Assembly (NCBI RefSeq): GCF_026626665.1
Contig: NZ_JAPNKE010000002.1
Coordinates: 3,821,168-3,885,167 of the forward strand
DNA: 64,000 bases
From: Nannocystis pusilla
GTDB lineage: Bacteria; Myxococcota_A; Polyangia; Nannocystales; Nannocystaceae
Direction: 5' to 3'
Below are positions 9,360 to 16,504 of this stretch, piece by piece. The notes under the pieces were generated by a model. That model did no database searches, was not told the DNA's origin, and saw only the letters and a program-made list of their open reading frames with translations. The first letter of the stretch is position 1. The number at the start of each line of letters is the position of its first letter. The position numbers were made by a program, and so were the translations under genes.

Positions 9360-9390
9360 AAACCCCTGGAGAACTTCGGAGCGGCTGTAC
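9360..9390 (-). repeat. Right terminal inverted repeat of the IS
   Basis: Read on the minus strand it starts GTACAGCCGCTCCGAAGTTC, matching the left end, and is followed on the plus strand by TA at 9391-9392. Confidence 0.85.
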
Positions 9391-9408
9391 TAGCCTGCCG
9401 ACGCCGGC

Positions 9409-10248
9409 ATGAAGCTCTGGGCCCTCAGCGATCTCCACGTCGGTCACCGCCGCAACCGCGAGCTCCTCGAGAACCTGTCCCCGCGGCCAGATGATTGGCT
9501 CATCGTCGGCGGCGACGTCGGCGAGACCGGCGATCACATGCAGTGGACCTTCGACCTGCTGCAGCCGCGCTTCGCCAGGCTCTTGTGGGTGCCCGGCAAC
9601 CACGAGCTGTGGACCACCGAGGAGCGGGGCGTCCGCCTCGGCGGCGCCGACAAGCTGGCCGCAATGTGCGAGCTGTGCCGCGGCCGCGGCGTCGTCAGCG
9701 TCGACGATCCGTGGCCGGTGTGGCCCGGCGACGGAGGCCCGCACACCCTCGCGCTGCTCGCCCTCCTCTACGACTACACCTTCGCCCCCCGCGGCATGGA
9801 TCGGGCCGCCGCGATCGCCTGGGCCGCCGACGACGGCGTCCTCGCCGCCGACGAGGCGCGCCTCGATCCGCACCCGTTCGCCGACATCGTCGCCTGGTCC
9901 GCCGAGCGCGTGCGCACCGCCGCGGCGCGCCTCGAGCTCGCGCGGGCGCACCCGACGGTCCTCGTCAACCACTGGCCGCTGCGCGACGACCTCATCTTCA
10001 TCCCGCGCGTGCCGCGGTACCGCCCGTGGTGCGGCACGCGAGCGACGGACGACTGGCACCGCCGCTACGGCGCGCGCGTGGTCGTCAGCGGCCACCTGCA
10101 CACGCGGCGCACCGACTGGATCGACGGCGTGCGCTTCGAGGAGGTCTCGCTCGGGTATCCGCGCGAGCAACGGCCCGGCATGCTCGCCGACGCCTATCTG
10201 CGCCAGATCTTGCCCGAGCCGACGGCTTGCACTACCGAGCAGCGCTGA
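9409..10248 (+). CDS. Metallophosphoesterase
   Basis: A 279-residue calcineurin-like phosphoesterase. All five metal-binding motifs are visible: DLHVGH near the N-terminus, GGDVGE at ~38, GNHELW at ~64, the His in VNHWPLRDD at ~187, and GHLHTRRTDW at ~227. There is no signal peptide, so it is cytoplasmic; the substrate cannot be told from sequence. The insertion sequence ends 18 bases upstream of the start, so the native promoter has probably been separated from the gene, and expression may now depend on outward transcription from the element. Confidence 0.9.
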   Translation: MKLWALSDLHVGHRRNRELLENLSPRPDDWLIVGGDVGETGDHMQWTFDLLQPRFARLLWVPGNHELWTTEERGVRLGGADKLAAMCELCRGRGVVSVDDPWPVWPGDGGPHTLALLALLYDYTFAPRGMDRAAAIAWAADDGVLAADEARLDPHPFADIVAWSAERVRTAAARLELARAHPTVLVNHWPLRDDLIFIPRVPRYRPWCGTRATDDWHRRYGARVVVSGHLHTRRTDWIDGVRFEEVSLGYPREQRPGMLADAYLRQILPEPTACTTEQR

Positions 10249-10333
10249 ACCGTCGCACGCGTATGAGCGCCCGCATCCTCTCGCTTCCCTGCGAGCGTTG
10301 CCGCGGCCGCGCGGCGCGAGGTATCCTGCGCGC

Positions 10334-10747
10334 ATGAGCCAGGCGGAGGTCTACGCCGAGTTCCTGCGCGCCGAGGGCTTCCGGCCCGTCGTCGACGACG
10401 CCGGCGACCTCGTGTTCAAGTGCGAGGGCCGCTACTACTGCGTCACCGTCGACGACGACGACCCGCTGTACTTTCGCCTCGTGTTCCCCAACTTCTGGGG
10501 CCTCGAGAGCGAGGCGGAGCGCCACTGGGCGCGGATCGCCGCCGCCGAGGTGACCGCCGAGTTCAAGGTCGTCAAGGTCTACCCGCAGCACGACGACATG
10601 CAGGCCGCCACCGAGCTGTTCCTCGCCGCCGAGGGCGACTTCCGCCTCGTGTTCGAGCGCTGCATCGCCGCCCTCCAGGGCGCGGTCCGCCGCTTCTGCG
10701 AGCTGATGGAGCGCGGCCCGAGGCTGCGCCTGGTCGAAGAGACATAA
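10334..10747 (+). CDS. YbjN-like protein
   Basis: A 137-residue soluble protein. It opens with AEVYAEFLRAEGFRPVVDDAGDLVFK followed by YYCVTVDDDDPLYFRLVFPNFW, the alternating helix/beta pattern of the YbjN/type III chaperone-like fold. The second half continues AEFKVVKVYPQHDDMQAATELFL. These proteins usually act as small regulators or chaperones, but no role is assigned here. It follows the phosphoesterase by 85 bases on the same strand. Confidence 0.65.
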   Translation: MSQAEVYAEFLRAEGFRPVVDDAGDLVFKCEGRYYCVTVDDDDPLYFRLVFPNFWGLESEAERHWARIAAAEVTAEFKVVKVYPQHDDMQAATELFLAAEGDFRLVFERCIAALQGAVRRFCELMERGPRLRLVEET

Positions 10748-10932
10748 CGCATCCCTCGCCGCGCACGGCGCCCTCGACCACGCCCCACGCTGCCGCCCAC
10801 GAAGCGCTCGCGCCGACCCGGCGCCCCGCCGAGGCCGCTCGCGCCGCGCGAGCAGGGAGGGTGTTCTTCGCCTCGCGCCCGCCCGCGACCTCGCGCGCCT
10901 CGCCGCTCGTCCTGGTACCCTCGGCGCCACCC

Positions 10933-11664
10933 GTGACGCTCTTCGACCGCCTCCGCCGCCTCCGCGACGACCGCCGCTGGCGCCAGCAGTACCCCGACTT
11001 CGAACCTGGCTTTCGGGCCATCCACGACCGCGCCCGGCCGTACACCATGACCTCGACCGAGCGGATGTACGCGCTGTACCAGGCCGTGCGTCACGTCCAC
11101 CGCGCCGGCATCGGCGGCGCCTTCGTCGAGTGCGGCGTGTGGAAGGGCGGCAGCGCCATGGTCGCCGCCCTCACCTTCCAGGAGCTCGGCGACCGCGACC
11201 GCGACCTCTTCCTCTACGACACCTACGAGGGCATGAGCGAGCCGACCGCGCGCGACGTCTCGTTCAAGGACCAGGCCCCGCTCGGCCAGTGGGACAAGAT
11301 CAAGGGCACCGACCACAAGGTCTTCTGCGCCAACAGCCTCGCCGACGCCACCGCCAGCCTCGGCACCACCGGCTACCCGCGCGAGCACGTTCACTTCGTC
11401 ATGGGCAAGGTCGAGGACACCATCCCGAACACCCTGCCCCACGCGATCGCCATCCTCCGCCTCGACACCGACTGGTACGAGTCCACCCGCCACGAGCTCG
11501 TCCACCTCTACCCCCGCCTCGCCCGCGGCGGCGTCCTCATCGTCGACGACTACGGCCACTGGCGCGGCGCTCGCGAGGCCGTCGACGGCTACTTCGCCGA
11601 GCACGGCGGCGCCCCGCTGCTGCACCGCATCGACTACACCGGCCGGATCGCCGTCAAGCCGTAG
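10933..11664 (+). CDS. TylF/MycF-type O-methyltransferase
   Basis: A SAM-dependent methyltransferase of the macrocin O-methyltransferase family, ~243 residues from the GTG at 10933. A GTG at 10861 would add an Arg/Pro-rich extension and is less likely. Visible motifs are GGAFVECGVWKGGSAM (SAM loop), LYDTYEGM, and the metal-binding region LDTDWYESTRHEL followed by GGVLIVDDYGHWRGAREAVD. Family members methylate sugar hydroxyls of secondary metabolites, and relatives also occur in surface-polysaccharide pathways. No biosynthetic cluster surrounds it, so the acceptor is unknown. Confidence 0.88.
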   Translation: MTLFDRLRRLRDDRRWRQQYPDFEPGFRAIHDRARPYTMTSTERMYALYQAVRHVHRAGIGGAFVECGVWKGGSAMVAALTFQELGDRDRDLFLYDTYEGMSEPTARDVSFKDQAPLGQWDKIKGTDHKVFCANSLADATASLGTTGYPREHVHFVMGKVEDTIPNTLPHAIAILRLDTDWYESTRHELVHLYPRLARGGVLIVDDYGHWRGAREAVDGYFAEHGGAPLLHRIDYTGRIAVKP

Positions 11665-11667
11665 CTG

Positions 11668-11735
11668 CCTCTCGGGGCATGTCCCCGAAGACATGCCGCG
11701 GAGGCCATGTCCTCACGGGCATGCCCTCTCGGCCA
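11668..11735. repeat. Intergenic cluster of CATGTCC/GGACATG half-sites
   Basis: Between the convergent TylF and amphi-Trp genes lie GGGCATGTCCCC, GAAGACATGCC, GGCCATGTCC and GGGCATGCCC in succession. These can fold into hairpins and could terminate transcription from both sides. Confidence 0.6.
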
Positions 11736-11749
11736 GCTAGCGCTCGCCG

Positions 11750-11962
11750 TCACCGCCGCCAGCGCAGCTGGAGCTCGAGCTCTTCCTCGTCGCCGGCCAC
11801 CTCGTGCTCGATCGACAGCGCCGCGTCGCGCGGCACGTTGAAGCGCGCCCCTGCGACCTGGATCCGGAACGCCTCGCCGCGCTCGATCGCGTCGGCCAGG
11901 CGGCGCAGGGTCTCGACGAAGGTCTCGGGGCTGCAGTTGCGTTCGACGTCGCGGTCGGCCAT
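11750..11962 (-). CDS. amphi-Trp domain protein
   Basis: A 70-residue protein from ATG 11962. It shows the small amphi-Trp layout: a helix (SPETFVETLRRLADAIERGEAF), two strands (RIQVAGARFNVPRDAALSIEHEVAG), and an acidic then amphipathic end EEELELQLRWRR with the terminal Trp. Function of the family is unknown. The same reading frame stays open upstream into the P450 gene, but the separate ATG and the family length argue for an independent gene. Confidence 0.75.
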   Translation of the reverse strand: MADRDVERNCSPETFVETLRRLADAIERGEAFRIQVAGARFNVPRDAALSIEHEVAGDEEELELQLRWRR

Positions 11963-12102
11963 CCCCGCCACCCTAGACCATCTCGCGGCCCGCGGTCCCC
12001 GCAGTCGCGTACACCCTGGCGATCCCCGGCCGACGAATCGCGGCTCACCGTTCTCTGCTCGGCCGTCGCCACCCGCCGCGCTCGCCCGCTCCTCGTCCGC
12101 CG

Positions 12103-13342
12103 TCAATCGACGCGCACCGGCAGCGCCTCGAGCCCGCGCAGCACCGTCGTCTTGCGCCACCGCAGCTGCTCGCGCGGCACCGCCAGGCGCAGCCGCGGGA
12201 ACCGCGAGACCAGCGTCTCCAGCGCGATCCGCCCCTCCAGCCGGGCCAGCGGCGCCCCCACGCAGTAGTGGACCCCGTGGCCGAACGCCACGTGGCGGTT
12301 GGGCGCGCGCTGCAGGTCGAGCGCGTCGGCGCGGGGGAACGCCTCCTCGTCGCGGTTGGCCGAGCCGATCAGGGCGGTCACGCGGGCCCCGCGGGGGATC
12401 GTCCGCCCGTGCAGCGTGATGTCTTCGCGGGCGAACCGCGGGCTCGGCATCTGCACCGGGTTGGTGAAGCGCAGCAGCTCCTCGACCGCCGCCGCCGCCA
12501 GCTCCGGCTGCGCGCAGCAGCGCCAGCTGCTCCGGGTGCTCGAGCAGCGCCAGCGTCCCGTTGCCGATCAGGTTCACCGTCGTCTCGTGGCCGGCCAGCA
12601 GCAGCACGAACAGCATCGCGGTCAGCTCCGCGTCGCTGAGCTTGTCGTCCTTCTCGCGCGCCTCGATCAGCGCCGACGTCAGGTCCTCGCGCGGCGCCAG
12701 CTTGTGCGCCGCCACCAGCTTGCTGAAGAAGCGCGCCAGCTGGACCATGTCGGGCAGCTGCTTGAGCACGTTCATCGGCGACGGGTCCCCGCCCTCGAGG
12801 ATCCCCGCGATCCACCCGTGGAAGCGCAGGCGATCGCGGTCGTCGGGCACCCCCATCATCTCCGAGATGATCGTCAGCGGCAGCGGCAGCGCGAAGTCGG
12901 CGATCAGGTCGAACTGCCCGCGGCTCGCCGCGCGGGCCAGCAGCTCGTCGACCAGGTCCTCGACGCGGCGGGTCAGGTTCTCGATCATGCGCGGCGTGAA
13001 CGCCTTGTGGACCAGCCCGCGCAGCCGGCGGTGGCCCTCGTCGTCCTGGCTCAGCATCGTCTCGCCGAACGCGCGCATGATCTTCGGCACGTACCAGCGA
13101 TCCATGTCCGACTTGCCGGTCGCGCTGCGTTGATTGCAGCCCAGCCGTGGGTCGCGGAGCGCCTCCTGCACGTCCGCGTACCGCGACACCGCCCACACCT
13201 CGCCGCCGAACCCGTCGACCGCCAGCGCCAGCGGCCGCTCGCGGCGCAGCCGCGCGTACGTCGGATACGGATCGGCGCGCATCTCCGGCGACCTCAGGTC
13301 GACCTCGATCTCGGACGGCTTCGCTCTCCACGGCAGGCGCAT
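12103..13342 (-). CDS. Cytochrome P450, interrupted by one frameshift
   Basis: A bacterial P450 of ~412 residues. The N-terminus reads MRLPWRAKPSEIEVDLRSPE, the I-helix is LLLAGHETTVNLIGNG, the K-helix EELLRF lies just after the break, and the haem-ligand Cys is in FGHGVHYCVGAPLARLEG. Frame is lost near 12509-12516, where two bases (GC) appear missing or one is extra in a GCGC stretch; both halves are otherwise well conserved. An AGGAG motif precedes the ATG at 13342. It lies 31 bases downstream of a flavin reductase gene on the same strand, its probable electron donor. Substrate unknown. Confidence 0.85.
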
Positions 13343-13373
13343 GACGGCTCCTCTCCTCGCAATCGCGCTCGTA

Positions 13374-14087
13374 TCAATCGAGCCCGCGCTTGCCCGGCGA
13401 CCAGTAGGCCTTCACCTTCTGCCGGGCGTGCGGCGCGGGGCTCGCCTTGAGCGCCGCGCGCAACGTCTGGATCGACTTGGCGTTCCCGCACAGCACCAGA
13501 TCGGCGCCGGCGTGGCGAGCCAGCGCGGCCCGCAGCCCGCGCTCGACCGCCAGCAAGTGGTCCGGCCCGCGCGGCACCAGCGTCCGCGGCCCGACGTCGA
13601 GCGCCGCCAGCACCGCCTCCGCCTCGTCCGCGTGCGTCACCTCGAACACGAACGACAACGGCGCCTCCGGCCCGCGCAGCTCCCGGAGCGCCCGCGCCGC
13701 GGCGAACGACGTCTCGTCGCCGAACAGCACCACCGCCGGCGCCAGCGTCGAGAACGGCAGCGACCCCCGCGGCCCGAACACGCGCACGCGCTCGCCCGCC
13801 TGCGCCGCGCGGCCCCACTGCGCCCCCGGCTCCTCGCCGTGCAGATACACCAGCAGCGACACCGCCCCGCGCTCGCGGTCCGCCGCGAACGGCGTGTACG
13901 TGCGCGGCCCCGTGCCGGGGATCATCACCTGCACCTTGTCGCCCGCGCCGTGGGCCTCGCGCAGGTCCTCGCCGGTCAGCTCGATGCGGCGGAAGTGCGG
14001 CGACACCTCGCGCACCGCGGTGATCGTCCATTCGTGGAAGAACAACCTGGCGACCGCGTCGCCGAGCATCGCCTTCACCGACGCCAT
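13374..14087 (-). CDS. Siderophore-interacting (SIP) family flavin reductase
   Basis: A 237-residue FAD/NAD(P)H reductase. The FAD motif is RTYTPF at ~59, with ITAVREVSPHFRRIELTGEDL before it. The NAD(P)H half has VVLFGDETSFAAARAL and a C-terminal VLCGNAKSIQTLR. The family includes ViuB-type ferric-siderophore reductases. Here the gene is immediately upstream of a P450 on the same strand, so a role as P450 redox partner is at least as likely as iron release. It ends with the YWSPGKRGLD tail usual for the family. Confidence 0.85.
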   Translation of the reverse strand: MASVKAMLGDAVARLFFHEWTITAVREVSPHFRRIELTGEDLREAHGAGDKVQVMIPGTGPRTYTPFAADRERGAVSLLVYLHGEEPGAQWGRAAQAGERVRVFGPRGSLPFSTLAPAVVLFGDETSFAAARALRELRGPEAPLSFVFEVTHADEAEAVLAALDVGPRTLVPRGPDHLLAVERGLRAALARHAGADLVLCGNAKSIQTLRAALKASPAPHARQKVKAYWSPGKRGLD

Positions 14088-14176
14088 GACTCACGTCCTC
14101 CCGGCCCGCGACGGCCTGACGTCGACCCGCCCTCGCGCGGAGCTTCCGGCGATTCGTGGCGAAGGGCGACATCACA

Positions 14177-14199
14177 GCAAACTCGCAACGGCGAGTTGC
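14177..14199. promoter_or_regulatory. Stem-loop in the region upstream of the reductase gene
   Basis: Within the 340-base gap 14088-14427 there is an inverted repeat: GCAA-ACTCGC, loop AACG, GCGAGT-TGC, a nine-pair stem with one bulged A. It is followed by AT-rich AATATGAAA, unusual in this GC-rich DNA. It lies about 90 bases before the start of the reductase-P450 pair and could be an operator or part of the promoter. The rest of the gap shows no gene. Confidence 0.4.
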
Positions 14200-14427
14200 A
14201 ATATGAAAGACCGGCCCGGCCGACGCAATCGAACTTTCCGCACGCCCCTCGGGCGCTTGCTCGACCCGGGCGCACCGCCGCAGCGCGTCGGAGGGTGCAT
14301 CGACGCATCTCGGTCCGGCGGACCCCGACCGGGATTCGCAGGCAGGCCGCGAGGTGGGCCGAGAGGCGGGCCGAGAGCACAGGTCTGCCCTCGGCACGTG
14401 ATGCCCTCGGCGACCTCTCTTACCGCG

Positions 14428-14760
14428 CTAGTTGATCCGGATCCTGGATACCTTGCCGTCCAGACCGTTATTCCGGATGAAGGCGACCATCACGGTGTCA
14501 TCCTCGTACGAGCGCTCGAGCGTATTGACGGTGTACTCGGGGACCACCTGTTTCACCTGGATGATGCAGAAATCGTCGGTCGTCGCTCCGTTCGGATCGT
14601 CGTACAGTCGGATCTCCGCTCCCGCTCGCACACCGTACAGCTTGAGCGAGCGGATCTCGTCGTTCTGGACCGGCCGGAAGTCTTGACCCGGCGTATCCTC
14701 GACCGTCTGGATGAGGTTCTGCGTGCCATTGTTGCCCTCGTAAAACGCGATGATTCCCAT
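14428..14760 (-). CDS. Beta/gamma-crystallin-like small protein
   Basis: A 110-residue protein from ATG 14760, preceded by a good AGGAG ribosome site. The sequence starts MGIIAFYEGNNGTQNLIQTV and has NDEIRSLKLYGVRAGAEIRLYDDPNG, the Greek-key spacing (Tyr-x-Gly-like turn, then N-D-x-I-x-S-L) of beta/gamma-crystallins. A second repeat is less clear. Myxobacteria use such folds in spore-coat and calcium-binding proteins (Protein S of Myxococcus). Its codon use is less GC3-biased than that of neighbours, suggesting acquisition or different selection. No signal peptide. Family assignment is tentative. Confidence 0.65.
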   Translation of the reverse strand: MGIIAFYEGNNGTQNLIQTVEDTPGQDFRPVQNDEIRSLKLYGVRAGAEIRLYDDPNGATTDDFCIIQVKQVVPEYTVNTLERSYEDDTVMVAFIRNNGLDGKVSRIRIN

Positions 14761-15284
14761 GGCTCCTCGTTCTGGGCGTAATACGCCCGGCACGATGGGG
14801 CCTCATCGACATTCGCGTGTCAATCGGGAGAGGGTAAAGGTCGCCGACGCGCCGATCGATCACGCGCGCCTCGCCGAGCTCGCGCGCCAGAGGGCCTCGA
14901 AGTCCCGGGCGAGCGAGCTCGGCCGGTGTTTTGCGTCCGACGGTGCGCTGCACTCGGAAGCTCCGGCATGCTTCACCTCCGATTCGAGGTCACGGATGAA
15001 CGCCAGGTCGGGGGTCACGTACGAATCGACATCGAGTTGCTGGCGACCGCGTGAATTCGGCGAAGCGCGAGCGGCGGGCGCCCTGGGTCCCGTCGGGCGA
15101 TCCCGCTCGAGCTGCGCGACACACCCCTGGAGACCCACCTGACCTTTCAGCCAGCTCGCGCGAACTCTCTCCTCCGCGCCGCGCATGCGACAGGTTCGCG
15201 GCACCCATCCTGCGGTCCGGCGACCGCGCTCGCGCCCTGCGCGGCCCCATGGCGCCCGCCTCGGCCCTCGCGTTACCGTGCGCC
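14761..15284. other. Gene-free divergent intergenic region
   Basis: About 520 bases between two divergent genes. Only Arg/Ala-rich spurious frames are present. No repeat copy, RNA gene or strong promoter was recognised. Confidence 0.45.
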
Positions 15285-16274
15285 ATGCGCCACCGCCTCG
15301 CGCTCGCCGTCCTGCCCCTCCTCGCCTGCTCCACCGCCGCCGACGGCGGCGCCCTCACCGACCCCACCGCCACGGATGTCTCCGGGAACATGTCCCAGGG
15401 GACAGGAACCGAAGACCCGACGGCCCCCGTCCCGACCACCGCGCCGACCACCGGCGACGAGCCGCCCGTCACCACCGGCCTCACGCCCGGCACCACCACC
15501 GACGAGCCGCCCGTCACCACCAGCCCGCCCGCCGGGCCCTGCGGTCAGCCCCCGCCGTTCACCGGCGTCATGGCCCAGAAGATCGAGGCGGCCGGCATCG
15601 AGCGCGACTACGACCTCGTCATCCCCGCCGACTACGACCCCGACCACGCCTACCCGCTCGTGTTCGCCTGGCACGGCCGCGGCGGCAACGGCGAGCTCGC
15701 GCGCCTGTACTTCAAGGTCGAGGAGGCCGCGGCGGGCCAGGCGATCTTCATCTACCCCGACGGCCTCCCGCTCGCCGACATGGACAACCAGACCGGCTGG
15801 GACCTCGACCCCGCCAACGAAGACGTCGCCCTCTTCGACGCCATCCTCGCCGACGTCGGCGCGCGCCTGTGCATCGACGCCGGCCGCGTCTTCAGCACCG
15901 GCCACAGCTTCGGCGGCTACATGTCCAACACCCTCGGCTGCGCCCGCGGCGGCATCGTCCGCGCGATCGCCCCCGTCGCCGGCGGCGGCCCGTTCAGCGC
16001 CTGCACCGGCCAGGTCGCCGCCTGGCTCGCGCACGGCACCGGTGACACCACCGTCCCGCTCTCGCAAGGCGAGGGCGCGCGCGACCACTGGCTGTCCGCC
16101 AATTCGTGCGGCGACACGACCGCCGCGGTCGACCCGGCCCCGTGCGTCGCCTATGACGATTGCGAGTCCGGCTTCCCCGTGCATTGGTGCCAGCACGACG
16201 AGCCCGACCTCGGCGGCCACGGCTGGCCCGCGTGGGCCGGCCCCGCGATCTGGAGCTTCTTCGCCGCGCTGTGA
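15285..16274 (+). CDS. Secreted PHB depolymerase/feruloyl-esterase-like lipoprotein
   Basis: The ATG at 15285 gives a lipoprotein signal (MRHRLALAVLPLLAC), then a Thr/Pro-rich linker (~residues 18-80), then an alpha/beta-hydrolase of the LpqC/poly-hydroxybutyrate depolymerase type. Visible are the oxyanion segment YPLVFAWHGRGGNG, the nucleophile elbow GHSFGGYMSN, LAHGTGDTTVPLSQG with the probable catalytic Asp, and GGHGWPAW with the catalytic His. Cys residues at several points suggest disulphides. The linker contains MSQGTG, encoded by an exact TGTCC-CAGG-GGACA repeat unit (15391-15404). It should act outside the cell on polymer esters; the exact substrate is unknown. Confidence 0.85.
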   Translation: MRHRLALAVLPLLACSTAADGGALTDPTATDVSGNMSQGTGTEDPTAPVPTTAPTTGDEPPVTTGLTPGTTTDEPPVTTSPPAGPCGQPPPFTGVMAQKIEAAGIERDYDLVIPADYDPDHAYPLVFAWHGRGGNGELARLYFKVEEAAAGQAIFIYPDGLPLADMDNQTGWDLDPANEDVALFDAILADVGARLCIDAGRVFSTGHSFGGYMSNTLGCARGGIVRAIAPVAGGGPFSACTGQVAAWLAHGTGDTTVPLSQGEGARDHWLSANSCGDTTAAVDPAPCVAYDDCESGFPVHWCQHDEPDLGGHGWPAWAGPAIWSFFAAL

Positions 16275-16504
16275 CGTCCCTGCCGCATCGCCGCCGCGCG
16301 CTGCGACGACGGGCCTCCATCGCCTCGTCGTCTCCCGCGCGTCGCGGTGCGCCGCGCAAATTGTCTAGATCTTGAGCTGCCAGGCGCGGCGGCCTGCCTA
16401 CGCTAGGTGGGCTGGGAAGGGGCCATCTCCAGCGGACGGCGGGAGCTGCGGGCCGAGCCTCCTCCCCCGGAGGCATGATCACGGGCGAGCGAGCAGGGTC
16501 TTCG

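Larger units (their letters stand above)
7809..9390 (-). mobile_element. IS630-type insertion sequence, complete
   Basis: A 1582-base element with terminal inverted repeats that begin GTACAGCCGC and match at about 27 of the first 31 positions. It is flanked by TA on both sides (7807-7808 and 9391-9392), the expected target duplication of IS630/Tc1-mariner elements. It carries a full DDE transposase and a second, translationally coupled ORF. The right end lies only 18 bases before the start of the metallophosphoesterase gene. Both ends and the transposase look intact, so it may be active. Confidence 0.9.
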
